This document shows positions 30,627 through 40,240 of a stretch of 64,000 nt of DNA, in pieces. The translations under genes were made by a program, and so were the position numbers. The first letter of the stretch is position 1. Each line of letters opens with the position of its first letter. Origin of the DNA: Halostella limicola (GTDB taxonomy: Archaea; Halobacteriota; Halobacteria; Halobacteriales; Natronoarchaeaceae); assembly GCF_003675875.1 (NCBI RefSeq), contig NZ_RCDI01000007.1:89261-153260 (forward strand). The letters are read 5' to 3'. The notes under the pieces are model-generated. The model was not told where the DNA came from, did no database searches, and saw only the letters and a list, made by a program, of their open reading frames with translations.

Positions 30627-31382
30627 ATGGACTCCGACAGCGACGCGCTCGACGGACGGACGGCGCTCATCACCGGGGCGAGTTCGGGCATCGGGGCGGC
30701 GACGGCCAGGACGCTCGCGGCCGACGGCGCGAACGTCGTGCTCGCGGCCCGGCGCGAGGACCGGCTCGCGGAGATCGCGGACGAAGTCGAAAACGAGTAC
30801 GGCGTCCGGGCAGAGACGGTGCCGACGGACGTCACCGACGAGGACCAGGTCGCGGCGCTCGTCGAGACGACCGTCGAGGAGTTCGGCAGCCTCGACGCCG
30901 TCGTCGCCAACGCGGGTCTGGGCATCAACGAGTCGGTCGAGGGGATGTCGACCGAGACGTACCGGACGATGATGGGCGTCAACGTCGACGGGGCGTTCTT
31001 CACCGCGCGCGAGACGGTCCCGCACCTCCGCGAGACGGCGGGGACGATCGTCTTCATCGGCAGCTTTGCCGGCCAGTATCCCCGCCCCGGGAACCCCGTG
31101 TACGCCGCCACGAAGTGGTGGGTGCGCGGCTTCGCGCTGAGCCTCGCGGCGAGCGTCGGCGGGGACGACATCGGCGTCACGGTCGTCAACCCCACCGAGG
31201 TCCGCACGGAGTTCGGGTCCGAGGACGAGGAGATGGACGCCTTCGAGGACGCGTTCGAGCCCGGCGAGGTGACGGAGCCGTCGGAAGTCGCCGACGCCGT
31301 CGCCTTCGCCGTCCGACAGGAGCCGCCGACGGCGACGACCGAGATCGACGTCTACCGCCGGGACAAGTTCAGCCACTTCTGA
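30627..31382 (+). CDS. Short-chain dehydrogenase/reductase (SDR)
   Basis: A 251-residue classical SDR. It has TGASSGIGAATA for the nucleotide (about 17-28), an Ala-Arg-Arg after the second strand (VLAARREDR) suggesting NADP preference, NAGLGI, and the catalytic Ser (FIGSFAG) with YAATK (Tyr-x-x-x-Lys). The substrate is unknown. It is co-oriented with the Gfo6-like gene, 60 bases downstream. Confidence 0.88.
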   Translation: MDSDSDALDGRTALITGASSGIGAATARTLAADGANVVLAARREDRLAEIADEVENEYGVRAETVPTDVTDEDQVAALVETTVEEFGSLDAVVANAGLGINESVEGMSTETYRTMMGVNVDGAFFTARETVPHLRETAGTIVFIGSFAGQYPRPGNPVYAATKWWVRGFALSLAASVGGDDIGVTVVNPTEVRTEFGSEDEEMDAFEDAFEPGEVTEPSEVADAVAFAVRQEPPTATTEIDVYRRDKFSHF

Positions 31383-31454
31383 GGGGGCGCGGCCTCCCGG
31401 TCGCGACCGTTCGCGTCGGCCCCTCGTCCCCGGGCACGTCTCGCGTCAGCCGTC

Positions 31455-32138
31455 TCACTCCTTGGGCACGCCCCGCGTCGCGGTCGCCTTGAACGTCGCG
31501 ACCACCGCGCGCCCGGGTTCGAGGGATAGCTTCTCCACGCTGTTCCGGGTGACGAGCGCCCGGAGCGGCGTCCCGCCGCCCACGTTCACTGCGACGCTCG
31601 CCACCGCTTCGCCCTCTTCGACCGCACTGACGGTTCCCTCGAAGCGGTTCCGGGCGCTGGTCTCGCCCGGGTCCGGGCTGTCCGCGGGGTCGGTGAGCGT
31701 GACCGCGTCCGACCGGACGCTCACCGACACCGCGTCGGCGTCCGGCGGCGCGATCGCCCGGATGCGGCCCGCCGCGGTGTCGACGGTGGCGAGCTCGCCG
31801 GTCCGCTCGACGACGGTCCCCGAGAACACCGACTCGTCGACGCTGGCGACGCCCTCGAACGCGGTCTCCAAGCGGTCGAACCGCCGGAGCAGCCCGCGGG
31901 CGGTGTCGGTGAGTTCGCTCCCGCCGCCGCCAGCGCCGCCGCGCCGGCGTTCGACGAGCGGGCCGACCGCGTCCTCTAGGTCGACGATCCGCTGTTGCAT
32001 CCGCGCGTACGACCGCTCCAGCGCCCCGGCGGCGGCGTGGATCGACCCGTGTTCGTCCACGCCGCGCAGCAGTTCGACGTCGCGCTCGTCGACCGTCGCA
32101 CCGTCGACCGACAGCCGCGTCTCGAACTCGCCGTCCAC
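31455..32138 (-). CDS. ModE-like winged-helix regulator with TOBE domain
   Basis: A 227-residue oxyanion-responsive regulator. The N-terminal LysR/ModE-type HTH spans about 15-90 (DVELLRGVDEHGSIHAAAGA, ALERSYARMQQRIVDLE). The C-terminal part holds TOBE-type strands (about 105-140, and RNRFEGTVSAVEEGEAVASV at about 163-182) that bind molybdate or tungstate. It is the last gene of the tup operon, one base after tupC, so it probably senses tungstate and represses uptake. Confidence 0.88.
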   Translation of the reverse strand: MDGEFETRLSVDGATVDERDVELLRGVDEHGSIHAAAGALERSYARMQQRIVDLEDAVGPLVERRRGGAGGGGSELTDTARGLLRRFDRLETAFEGVASVDESVFSGTVVERTGELATVDTAAGRIRAIAPPDADAVSVSVRSDAVTLTDPADSPDPGETSARNRFEGTVSAVEEGEAVASVAVNVGGGTPLRALVTRNSVEKLSLEPGRAVVATFKATATRGVPKE

Positions 32139-32139
32139 G

Positions 32140-33000
32140 CTACTGCCCTCCTCCGACGCCGCCGTCGCTCATGGCCGTGGCGTCGGCCGCGGCGCGGTCC
32201 CGTCGATCGCGACCGCCGTCCGCCTCGTCCGCGTCGTAGAGCAACTCGCCGTCGACGAACCGGCGGGTCCGCGGGTCCGACGGCGACTCGAAGACGCGCT
32301 CGGCCGGCCCGATCTCGATGACGCTCCCGTCCAGCAGGACGGCGACGCGGTCGGCGATCCGCTCGGCCTGATGCATGTCGTGGGTCGCTGCGACGACGCC
32401 GATGCCGTCGTCGCGGGCCGCCCCGACGGCGTTCTCGATCACCGCGGTGTTGCGCGGGTCGAGGTCCGACGTGGGCTCGTCCAGTAAGAGGACGTCCGGG
32501 TCGTACGCGAGCGCCCGTGCGAAGGCGACGCGCTGGGCCTCCCCGCCGGACAGCGAGTCCGCCCGCTGTGCCGCTCTGTCCGCGAGCCCGACCGCGTCGA
32601 GCGCCGCCAGCACCGCTTCGTCGGGCTCGTCCCGCCCGATCGCTGACCGGACGCTCGCGCGCAGTCGTTCGGGCCACGAGCGCCGGACGCGGAGCCCGTA
32701 CTCGACGTTCCGCGCGACGCTCGCGTCGAAGAGGCTGGCGCTCTGAAACACCATCCCGATCCGGCGCCGGAGCGCGATCCGTTCCCCCTCCGACACCGCC
32801 CACGAGTCGGTCCCGTCGAACCGCACTCGCCCCCCGTCCGGCCGCTCGAACAGGGCGAGGCACCGCAGCAGCGTCGTCTTCCCGACCCCCGAGGGGCCGA
32901 TGACCGCGAGTACCTCGCCGGGCTCGACCGCGAGCGACACGTCCGACAGAACGGGCGTCCCGCCGTAGGCGTGGCCCAGACCCTCGGCGCGGAGCGTCAT
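32140..33000 (-). CDS. tupC: Tungstate ABC transporter, ATP-binding protein
   Basis: A 286-residue ABC ATPase: Walker [10 protein letters not shown] at about 34-42, signature SLSGGEAQR and Walker [13 protein letters not shown] at about 165-176, and the switch His in [11 protein letters not shown]. It drives tungstate uptake with TupB and TupA. A C-terminal extension (about 240-286) ends in an acidic, then Gly-rich tail without a TOBE domain; the TOBE function lies in the next gene. It overlaps tupB by four bases (ATGA). Confidence 0.9.
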   Translation of the reverse strand: MTLRAEGLGHAYGGTPVLSDVSLAVEPGEVLAVIGPSGVGKTTLLRCLALFERPDGGRVRFDGTDSWAVSEGERIALRRRIGMVFQSASLFDASVARNVEYGLRVRRSWPERLRASVRSAIGRDEPDEAVLAALDAVGLADRAAQRADSLSGGEAQRVAFARALAYDPDVLLLDEPTSDLDPRNTAVIENAVGAARDDGIGVVAATHDMHQAERIADRVAVLLDGSVIEIGPAERVFESPSDPRTRRFVDGELLYDADEADGGRDRRDRAAADATAMSDGGVGGGQ

Positions 33001-33710
33001 CGCAGCGTCCCCCCGTCGCCGAGGCGCACGACCGCCGCGTTCACCGCCAGCACGAGCAGCAACAGCAGTGCGCCGAGCACCATCGCCGTGTCGTACCGTC
33101 CCTGTCGCGCCTCCAGCTGGATGGCCGTCGTAAGCGTCCGCGTCTTCGAGACGCCGTCCGCGCCGGCGATGTTGCCGCCGACGATCAGCACCGAACCGAC
33201 CTCGCTGATCGCCCGACCGAAGCCGGCGAGCACCGCGGTCGCGATGCCGTAGCGGGCCTCCTTGACGACCACGAGGGCGACGTCGAGCCGCGTCCCGCCC
33301 AGCGCGCGGGCGGCGTCGCGGACGGCGTCGTCGACGCTCGTGACCGCGGCGAGGCTGATCCCGGTGATCGGCGGCGTCGCGAGCACGAACTGCGAGATGA
33401 TCATCGCTTCCTTGGTGAACACGAGGTTCAGCCCGCCCAGCGGTCCCTGGTTGGACACCGCGAACAGGACGAGCAGCCCGACGACGACGCTCGGGAAGCC
33501 CATCCCCGCGTTGATCGTCGCGGTCACCAGTCGCTTGCCGGGAAACTCGGCGAACCCCACGACCATCGCGATCGGCAGGCTCGCAAGCGTGCTGAGCGCC
33601 ACCGCGACGAGGCTGACGTGTAGCGAGACGCGAACGATGCTCCTGACGTACTGGGACTCGAACGGGAACTCGGCGAGCAGGGGAAGCGCGTCGGCGGTCC
33701 CGGCGATCAT
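32997..33710 (-). CDS. tupB: Tungstate ABC transporter, permease protein
   Basis: A 237-residue inner-membrane permease with about six helices and the cytoplasmic coupling loop [21 protein letters not shown] (EAA-type, about 131-151), followed by [21 protein letters not shown], the wording typical of TupB/WtpB proteins. ATG 33710 was chosen over ATG 33740; it lies two bases after the tupA stop. It works with TupC and the lipoprotein TupA. Confidence 0.9.
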   Translation of the reverse strand: MIAGTADALPLLAEFPFESQYVRSIVRVSLHVSLVAVALSTLASLPIAMVVGFAEFPGKRLVTATINAGMGFPSVVVGLLVLFAVSNQGPLGGLNLVFTKEAMIISQFVLATPPITGISLAAVTSVDDAVRDAARALGGTRLDVALVVVKEARYGIATAVLAGFGRAISEVGSVLIVGGNIAGADGVSKTRTLTTAIQLEARQGRYDTAMVLGALLLLLVLAVNAAVVRLGDGGTLR

Positions 33711-33712
33711 GG

Positions 33713-34642
33713 TCACTCCTCCGTATCGTCCGAACGCCACCCTTCGGGGACGTACTGCTGGAAGTCCGGGTCCTCCGAGAGGGCTTCGGGGTAGAACAGC
33801 TGCTCCCCGTTCGCGGTGTACTCCTCGATGCGTCGCTGCCCCTCGGGGCTCGTGACGTACCCGATGTACGCCATCGCGAGGTCGTAGTTCACGTCGTCGT
33901 GGACCGCGGGATTGACCGCGATGATGCCGTAGGGGTTCGCCAGCAGTTCGGGCCCGCCCTCGATCGGACCCTGCACGTGGATGACGAGGTCGCTCTCAGA
34001 CCGCTGGGAGAGGTAGGTGCCCCGGTCCGAGAGCGTGTAGCCGTCCTGCTGGTTCGCGACGTTCAGCACCTGCCCCATCCCCTGTCCGGTCTCCTGGTAC
34101 CAGTCGCCGCCGGACTCGACGCCCGCTTCCTCCCAGATGAGGAGTTCCTTCGTGTGGGTGCCGGAGTTGTCGCCCCGCGAGACGAACAGCGCCTCCGAGT
34201 CGGCGATCGCCGCGAACGCTTCCGTCGCCGACTCTGACCCGTCGATCCCGGCGGGGTCGTCCTCGGGGCCGACGACGACGAAGTCGTTGAACATGAGGTC
34301 GCGGCGGTTGACGCCGTATCCCTCCCGGATGAACTCGTCCTCCAGCGAGCGCGCGTGGACCATCACCACGTCGGCGTCGCCGGCTCGGGCCGTCTCCAGC
34401 GCCGCGCCGGTCCCCTGCGCTACCGCGTCGACGGCCACGCCGTACCGGTCCTGAAACGGCGCGTTCAGTTCGTCGAGCAGCCCCGTGTCGTACGTGCTCG
34501 TCGTGGTCGTCAGGGTGAGCGTCTCGCCGGCAACGCCGGCTCCGCTGTCGTCGCCTCCTTTCCCGAACGCGGTACAGCCCGCGAGCGCGGCCACGGTCCC
34601 CCCGCCCAGCGCCGTGAGGAACTCGCGCCGTTGTATCGACAT
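33713..34642 (-). CDS. tupA: Tungstate ABC transporter, substrate-binding lipoprotein
   Basis: A 309-residue exported binding protein. It has a Tat signal ([12 protein letters not shown] at about 4-15) and a lipobox ending LAGC (Cys near 22). The mature part starts [20 protein letters not shown], with [27 protein letters not shown] and [17 protein letters not shown], the oxyanion-binding segments of TupA. Tungsten feeds aldehyde:ferredoxin oxidoreductases, which haloarchaea use. ATG 34642 was chosen because it directly precedes the Tat motif; the 33 residues upstream (from 34741) do not look like a signal peptide. Confidence 0.9.
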   Translation of the reverse strand: MSIQRREFLTALGGGTVAALAGCTAFGKGGDDSGAGVAGETLTLTTTTSTYDTGLLDELNAPFQDRYGVAVDAVAQGTGAALETARAGDADVVMVHARSLEDEFIREGYGVNRRDLMFNDFVVVGPEDDPAGIDGSESATEAFAAIADSEALFVSRGDNSGTHTKELLIWEEAGVESGGDWYQETGQGMGQVLNVANQQDGYTLSDRGTYLSQRSESDLVIHVQGPIEGGPELLANPYGIIAVNPAVHDDVNYDLAMAYIGYVTSPEGQRRIEEYTANGEQLFYPEALSEDPDFQQYVPEGWRSDDTEE

Positions 34643-34860
34643 GGAAACAACGACTTCCGGGGCCCACAAATAGATTTGGGCGAGATCGAAGTCGACCGGC
34701 GCAGCCGCTCGTCGCGGACGGTAGCACAGTGTGAGGGACAACAGACCCGAAAGCGAGAGTAGTGATTACACGATTTATCGTGGTAGGACCGCCGTCCGTC
34801 GGCGACCGCGCCGCCGAGGGGAACGGCGGAGCGGGCGCTCAGAAGACAAGCGGCCGCGGA

Positions 34861-34903
34861 GAATCCTTCACTACGAACCCTTGTCGCGAGAAGCACTTAA
34901 AGA
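34861..34903 (+). repeat. 43-bp direct repeat, unit 1
   Basis: Begins GAATCCTTCACTACGAACCC and ends in GCACTTAAAGA. It matches unit 2 at 40 of 43 positions, exactly 120 bases apart. The CACTTAAAGA end resembles a haloarchaeal BRE/TATA, so the unit could be a promoter block. Confidence 0.8.
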
Positions 34904-34953
34904 ACGCCGACGGGATCGGTGGATGGATCTCCCGGCCCGAACGGCCGAGAAAC

Positions 34954-34978
34954 CGGTGCTGTGAGAAGCGGAGCACCG
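34954..34978. other. Hairpin between the two 43-bp repeats
   Basis: CGGTGCT (34954-34960) pairs with AGCACCG (34972-34978) around an 11-base loop. It ends two bases before unit 2 of the 43-bp repeat and could end a short transcript started in unit 1. Confidence 0.5.
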
Positions 34979-34980
34979 TA

Positions 34981-35023
34981 GAATCCTTCACTACAAACCC
35001 TTGTCGCGAGAGACACTTAAAGA
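34981..35023 (+). repeat. 43-bp direct repeat, unit 2
   Basis: Begins GAATCCTTCACTACAAACCC and ends in ACACTTAAAGA; three mismatches to unit 1. No third copy was seen in the window. The flanks of the two units are not similar. Confidence 0.8.
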
Positions 35024-35162
35024 GAGGATCGAGCGTACACTCTGAACTGGACCCCGAAACGACTCCGACGAGTCGTGTAGTGGCCGAGAGAACCGAGAAA
35101 CCGAAAGAGAGGGAAGGCGTCAGCGGGATGGAGGGCGTCAGCGGGGGCGCGGCGGCGGGTCG

Positions 35163-36167
35163 TTACTTGAAACCGTCGCTGGCGAGGTGGTGCTGCATGA
35201 CCGTCTCCAGGCCGTCGACGATGGCATTCCCGTCGACGGTGTCGAGTTCGCTCGTCCGCTTGCGGACCGAGCGGTTGCGGATCTCCCACTCCCGGATGAA
35301 CTCGGACTCGATCCCGTACGACCGGACGCGGTCGACGATCCGCTCTGCAGTCTCCTCGTCGGCGTCGTTCAGTTCGCCGGGCTCGATAACGCCGCGCTGG
35401 AGGGCGCGAACGAGGATGCCGGAGCTGCAGTCGGCCTCGCGGACCTCGCGGTTCCACGTGGTCACCCAGTTCCCGATCCGGGCCATCTGCTGGAGGTCGG
35501 AGAGGATGCTCCGCAGGGTGCCGAGCTCCGAGCGGTCGAACGTCTCGGAGTGCATGAGGTCGATGCACGCGTACGGGAACATCGTCATGTTGTGCGCGTC
35601 GTAGCGCTCGGCCTCGGTGAGGTTGGCCATCGCCTGGTTGTCGTTGAGCACCTGCGAGTAGTCCATCGCGTTGATCGACTGCCGGAGGTCGTAGTCGAAG
35701 AGGTCCGCGAACTCCTCGTACCGGGGCGCGGTCTCGTACTCGGCCTCGATCGCCTCCCACACGTCGGCGAGGAAGGAGAGCGTCTTCTCGTCTCCCTCGT
35801 CGTCGCCGGCGGGCGCGCCGTGGAACGGGATGTACCGGGCGCGTGCGAACGTCGCCTCGTTGCCCTGCCCCTCGGCGAGGTCGTCGAGGGTGGTGATGAA
35901 CATCGTCAGCAGCGTCTTCTGACGCTTGACGGCCTCGACTCGCTCCGCGTCGACGCAGGAGAGCGTGAACTCGTCGAAGAGGTTGTGGATCCACTTCCAG
36001 AGGAAGCGGTCGCGCTCGCCGACCTGTCGGTCGTACGCGTCCGCGTGTTCCGTCACCTTCGGCGGGAGTTCGACCGCTTTGATCGTCTGTACGTAGCTTT
36101 TCGCGGAATCGGGCGAGACCCATTGCCCGGTTTCGACGCCCTTACTTCTGAGGCCTTCCATCGACAT
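35163..36167 (-). CDS. Putative class I terpene synthase-like protein
   Basis: A 334-residue, mostly helical protein without signal peptide. Two spaced motifs fit the class I terpene synthase site: DDLAE at 95-99 (DDxxE, Mg2+-diphosphate binding) and NWVTTWNRE at 233-241 (NDxxSxxxE-like, with Trp in place of the second Asp), followed by VREAD as in bacterial cyclases. The spacing (~135 residues) is normal. It could cyclise a C15/C20 diphosphate to a hydrocarbon. No prenyltransferase or P450 gene is adjacent. Because I rely on two motifs only, a non-catalytic relative or an unrelated helical protein is possible. Confidence 0.6.
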   Translation of the reverse strand: MSMEGLRSKGVETGQWVSPDSAKSYVQTIKAVELPPKVTEHADAYDRQVGERDRFLWKWIHNLFDEFTLSCVDAERVEAVKRQKTLLTMFITTLDDLAEGQGNEATFARARYIPFHGAPAGDDEGDEKTLSFLADVWEAIEAEYETAPRYEEFADLFDYDLRQSINAMDYSQVLNDNQAMANLTEAERYDAHNMTMFPYACIDLMHSETFDRSELGTLRSILSDLQQMARIGNWVTTWNREVREADCSSGILVRALQRGVIEPGELNDADEETAERIVDRVRSYGIESEFIREWEIRNRSVRKRTSELDTVDGNAIVDGLETVMQHHLASDGFK

Positions 36168-36683
36168 ACTCGGTAATTCTCGATTATGCCGTAATAAACG
36201 GATTTACCAGTTCCATTGCTGTTGATAGAGTTTTGTTACCAGTTGCAGCCCCCGGAGAGACGCGCTTGACACGTAATTTGGATATCAGGTAATGGGCTGA
36301 TAACTGGATACCCCGTGAGGTAACGGGGAATTACACAACTGTTCACAGGTCCTTAATAGGCGATTACCGCGGTAGAGACGCCTAATACCGGAGTCGTTTC
36401 CCGAACTGCCGATCGCGCTTCGAGCGGTTCCGGGGCGGGATCCGTCTGGCTTATGAGGACCTTACCGCCAGTTCGTAGCGCGCCGGCCGAGACGGACCTC
36501 TCGTAGTGAGCGTGCGCGACGCCGCGGGAGTCCTGCGCGCGAACCGATCCCGGTGTTCGAGCTCCCGCTTGTTTGGGTTTTCCTAACTACTCGTTCGCCG
36601 ACATCGAGCGTTAGGGCCGAATTACAGGATAAAATTAGCTAAACGGTAGATACTGCTTTAATGCGTCTAGCGTAATCGAAGCC
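36168..36683. other. Intergenic region upstream of two divergent genes
   Basis: 516 bases with no gene. It contains the divergent promoters of the terpene synthase-like gene and the PAS/GAF regulator. Visible are AT-rich stretches, a hairpin CCCCGT-GAGGTA-ACGGGG at about 36311-36328, and CTTTAATG at 36655-36662, at TATA distance from GTG 36684. Confidence 0.6.
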
Positions 36684-39101
36684 GTGTCCAGAAACTACGA
36701 CGAGGGGTCGGCGTCGGACGACGAGCCGGATTCGTCGTCGGATCCGACCGAGTCGGGGGGCGCTGTCCTGGAAGAACTGGACTCCTCCGACCCGACCCCG
36801 CCGGAATCGGAGGAACCGGATTTCTCCGCGCTGGCGAGGGCCCGGATGGAACGCGGCTCTGACTTCGACGACCCCGCGTACGTCCTCGAAACGATCGACG
36901 ACGGCGTGTACGTTCTCGACGAGAGCTTCACCATCACCGCCGTCAACGAAGCGGTGATGACGATGACGGGGTACGACCGCGACGACCTCGTCGGCTCGCA
37001 CGTCTCGCTTCTGGCCGGCGACGACACCATCTCGATGGCCGACGAGATGGTTCGGCACCTCCGGAGCGAGGGGGACGAAGTCGGCTGGATCGACACGTCG
37101 ATCCGGTCGTCAGAGGGGGAGTCCATCCCGATCGAGACGCGGTTCTCGTCGATCGAACTGGACGACGGTTCGACCCGACAGGTCGGTGTCGTGCGCGACG
37201 TGGCCGACCGCCGGCGCTACGAGGAGATGCTCGCGGCGCTCAACCGCTCGGCCAGGCAGATGCTCCGCGCCGAGGACGCGACCGCGGTGTACGAATGCCT
37301 GGTGTACGTGGTCGCGTCCGTCATCTCGGACGCGTCGGTCGTCGCATACCGGTACGAGAACGCCGACACGGTCCTCCAGCCGGTCGCGAGTCACGGGACC
37401 GAGGCGACCGCGCGCCAGCCGGGCACGGACGAGTGGGAGGCGTTCGCCGTCGCCGGCGACTCCGAGACGGAGAACGAGTCGGGAACGACTAGCGGCCCGG
37501 ACGCGACGTTCCGCGCGTCGCAGACCGGTAACGGCGACCTGTTCGCTTCCTTCGACCCCGCCGACGACGTCGTCTCCGACGAGCCGAGCGGGCGGGTGCT
37601 CGAACGCCACCGCGACGCTGACGGTTCCGGCGACGGCGCGTCGGACTCGGACAGGGACGACCGGCAGGTCATCTACGCCGCGCTCGACGAGTTCGGGCTG
37701 CTCGCCATCGAACTGCCGGCCGCGGAGTGGTACGAGAACGCGTCGGAGTTCGTGGAGCTGCTGGCGGCGAACGCCGTGGCGGCGCTCGGGCGCGTCGAGC
37801 GCGAGTCGGAACTCGCGCTCCAGCGCGAGGCGCTCATGGAGCGGGAGGAGCGACTCACCCGCCTTCACGAGTTCAACGACCTGCTCCGCCGCATCAACGA
37901 CGCGCTCGTCGACGCGGAGACGGTCGAGGAGGTCGCGACCGACGTCTGCGACCTCCTCACCACCGCGAGCTCGGTCAACTTCGCCTGGATCGCCGAACCC
38001 GGTCGCGACGGTGTGCTTCGACCGCTCGCACGTGCAGGACAGGCGGACGGCTACCTCGCGGACCTCCCGAACGTCGATGGCGAGGGGGACGGGGAGGGAT
38101 CCGACGGGATCGACTCCGCGGACCGCGACGACGAGCCGACCGAGCCGACCGCGCTGGCGGCGATGGACGACGAGCCGGTCGTCGTCTCGACCGTTTCCGA
38201 CGGGCTGCGGTCGGAGGCGTGGCGCGGCCGCGCGCTCTCCCGGGGGTTCCAGTCGGTCGTCAGCGTACCGATCGCGTACAACGACGTGCAGTACGGCGTG
38301 CTGTCGGTGTACGCCGACAGCGCCGGCGAGTTCGACGGCGCGTTCGGCGAGATGCTCGCCGAACTCGGCACGACCGCCGCCAACGCCATCAACGGGATCG
38401 AGACGCGGCGCTCGCTCCGCTGCGAGTCGACGACCGAGCTCGATCTCCGGATCACGGACCCAGACGCGCCGCTGCCGCGGATCGCGGACGCGCTGGGGAC
38501 GTCCGTCCGCTTCGACGGCGTGGTCCCCGACCTCGAAGGCGGGTCGCTCCTCTACGTCACCGCGGGCGACGAACTGACCCCGCTGGAGGACGCCCTCCCG
38601 GACGTCGAGGGAGTCCGGTCGCTCGGGGGAACGGTCAACGAGTACTCCGCCGAGGTGCGCACCTACGGGGACGCGACGACCGTTGCGGAGCGGCTCACCG
38701 ACCTCGGCGCCGCGGTGGAGGTGGCGACGGCCGACGCCGACGGCGTCGACGTCACCGTCAGCCTGCCGCGGGACAAGGACGTCCGGTCGGTCGTGGAGAC
38801 GCTCTCCGGGAGCTTCGAGTCGGTCGACCTCCGCGCGCGGTGCGACCAGGACGCCGCGCTGCGGACGGCCGGGGAGTTCCTCGGCGCGCTGGAGGACCAG
38901 TTGACCGACCGCCAGTACGAGACCGCCCGCACCGCCTACCTCAGCGGTTACTTCGACTGGCCGCGGGCGAGCAGCGGCGAGGACGTGGCGGCGGCGCTCG
39001 ACATCGCCCAGCCGACGTTCAGCCGGCACCTCCGCACGGCCGAACGCAAGGTGTTCGACCTCCTGTTCGGGGCCGACGGCGACGCCGACCCGGAGAACTG
39101 A
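36684..39101 (+). CDS. Bat-type regulator: PAS, two GAF domains, HTH_10
   Basis: An 805-residue cytoplasmic sensor and transcription regulator. Acidic start (about 1-60), PAS domain at about 62-180 (VLETIDDGVYVLDESFTITA, GYDRDDLVGSHVSLL), a first GAF (about 190-375), a second GAF (about 395-575, with SVPIAYNDVQYGVLSVYADS), a bacterio-opsin-activator-type domain (about 585-735) and HTH_10 at about 740-795 (QLTDRQYETARTAYLSGYFD, DIAQPTFSRHLRTAERKV). The ligand or light/redox input is unknown. The GTG start is at leaderless distance from CTTTAATG. Targets are not evident nearby. Confidence 0.9.
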   Translation: MSRNYDEGSASDDEPDSSSDPTESGGAVLEELDSSDPTPPESEEPDFSALARARMERGSDFDDPAYVLETIDDGVYVLDESFTITAVNEAVMTMTGYDRDDLVGSHVSLLAGDDTISMADEMVRHLRSEGDEVGWIDTSIRSSEGESIPIETRFSSIELDDGSTRQVGVVRDVADRRRYEEMLAALNRSARQMLRAEDATAVYECLVYVVASVISDASVVAYRYENADTVLQPVASHGTEATARQPGTDEWEAFAVAGDSETENESGTTSGPDATFRASQTGNGDLFASFDPADDVVSDEPSGRVLERHRDADGSGDGASDSDRDDRQVIYAALDEFGLLAIELPAAEWYENASEFVELLAANAVAALGRVERESELALQREALMEREERLTRLHEFNDLLRRINDALVDAETVEEVATDVCDLLTTASSVNFAWIAEPGRDGVLRPLARAGQADGYLADLPNVDGEGDGEGSDGIDSADRDDEPTEPTALAAMDDEPVVVSTVSDGLRSEAWRGRALSRGFQSVVSVPIAYNDVQYGVLSVYADSAGEFDGAFGEMLAELGTTAANAINGIETRRSLRCESTTELDLRITDPDAPLPRIADALGTSVRFDGVVPDLEGGSLLYVTAGDELTPLEDALPDVEGVRSLGGTVNEYSAEVRTYGDATTVAERLTDLGAAVEVATADADGVDVTVSLPRDKDVRSVVETLSGSFESVDLRARCDQDAALRTAGEFLGALEDQLTDRQYETARTAYLSGYFDWPRASSGEDVAAALDIAQPTFSRHLRTAERKVFDLLFGADGDADPEN

Positions 39102-39119
39102 GGACTCGCCCTGCGGCGC

Positions 39120-40139
39120 TCAGTCCCGGTGGCCCCACCGCCGGCCTTCCTCGTCGTAGCGCGCCTCCGAGATGCGGTCGTACTGTTCCTGACTCAGCGA
39201 GACGTCCGTCGCGCCGGCGTTTTCTTCGAGTTGGTCGGTCGTGCGCGCGCCGACGATGGGGACGCAGGTGAACTTCTCCTGGTCCATCAGCCAGCGCAGC
39301 GAGACCTGCGCGGGCGTGGCGTCGACCTCTTCCGCGACCGTTCGGATCTCGTCTAACACCTCCCAGCCGCGGTCGGAGACGTAGTACTCGTCGAACCGGG
39401 GGTCGATGTCGCCGCGGGACCCCTCGGGTGCGACGACGTCGTCCCCCTCGCGCTCGTACTTGCCCGTGAGGAACCCGCCGGCGAGCGGCGAGTACGGACA
39501 GACGGCCAGGTCCTGGTCGGCGCAGACGTCGAGGTAGTCGACCACGTCGTCGCGGTAAGCGGCGTGGAACAGCGGCTGGGTCACCTCGAACCGCTCCAGA
39601 CCTTCGACGTCGCTCTTCCAGAGCGCCTTCGTCAGCTTCCAGGCAGCCATCGTGCTCGCGCCGAGGTGGTGGACCTTTCCCTCGCGAACGAGGTCGTTCA
39701 GGGTTCGCAGCGTCTCCTCGACCGGCGCGTCGTCGTCCCAGCGGTGGACGTAGTAGACGTCGAGGTAGTCGGTGCCGAGGCGGTCGAGAGTGCCCTCGAT
39801 CTGACGGCGGATGTGCTTGCGTCCGAGGCCCGAGTCGTTCGGGCCGGGCTCGCCCCACCCGTCGAAGGGGAAGTACACCTTCGACGCGAGGACGAAGTCG
39901 TCGCGCTCGTGGTCCTCCAACCACTCGCCGATGAACTCCTCGCTCTTCCCGTTCGGCGTGCCGTACACGTTGGCGGTGTCGATGAAGTTGATGCCGCTGT
40001 CCCAGGCGGCGTCGAGCAGTTCGTGGGCCTCCTCGCGGTCCGTCTCGACGACGCCGTCGGTCTCGCGGCCGAAGCGCCACGTGCCGAAGCAGAGTTCCGA
40101 TACCGCGGTTCCCGTCGATCCGAGCGTGGTGTACTCCAT
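39120..40139 (-). CDS. Aldo/keto reductase (339 aa)
   Basis: A 339-residue NADPH-dependent oxidoreductase with a TIM barrel. It starts MEYTTLGSTGTAVSELCFGT, has FIDTANVYGTPNGKSEEFIG with the catalytic Asp and Tyr, then the catalytic Lys region LASKVYFPF, DVYYVHRW with the catalytic His, and the cofactor segment TCVPIVGARTTDQLEENAGA. It resembles the YajO/voltage-channel-beta-like AKR group. ATG 40139 was chosen, as the upstream extension lacks family similarity. It is convergent with the PAS/GAF regulator. Confidence 0.88.
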   Translation of the reverse strand: MEYTTLGSTGTAVSELCFGTWRFGRETDGVVETDREEAHELLDAAWDSGINFIDTANVYGTPNGKSEEFIGEWLEDHERDDFVLASKVYFPFDGWGEPGPNDSGLGRKHIRRQIEGTLDRLGTDYLDVYYVHRWDDDAPVEETLRTLNDLVREGKVHHLGASTMAAWKLTKALWKSDVEGLERFEVTQPLFHAAYRDDVVDYLDVCADQDLAVCPYSPLAGGFLTGKYEREGDDVVAPEGSRGDIDPRFDEYYVSDRGWEVLDEIRTVAEEVDATPAQVSLRWLMDQEKFTCVPIVGARTTDQLEENAGATDVSLSQEQYDRISEARYDEEGRRWGHRD

Positions 40140-40240
40140 GCTCGTGATACCTTCGGGCACCAGAATAAGGGTTGAGGCACCGGAAAGCGCCGGGGGCCGC
40201 GCGGGCGACCCGGCCGCCTCGCCGGTCCCCGCCACCTGCG

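Larger units (their letters stand above)
34643..35162. other. Noncoding region between tupA and the terpene synthase-like gene
   Basis: 520 bases with no supported gene; open frames here are shadows. It holds the tupA promoter, two 43-bp direct repeats (34861-34903, 34981-35023), a hairpin at 34954-34978 and a second short direct repeat GGGCGTCAGCGGG (two copies at about 35116-35146). Confidence 0.65.

Noticed and set aside
34861..35023. CRISPR array (repeat with the word ACGAACCCTTGT)
   Set aside because: Only two units, spacer of 77 bases, repeat of 43 bases with mismatches, and no cas genes; not an array.
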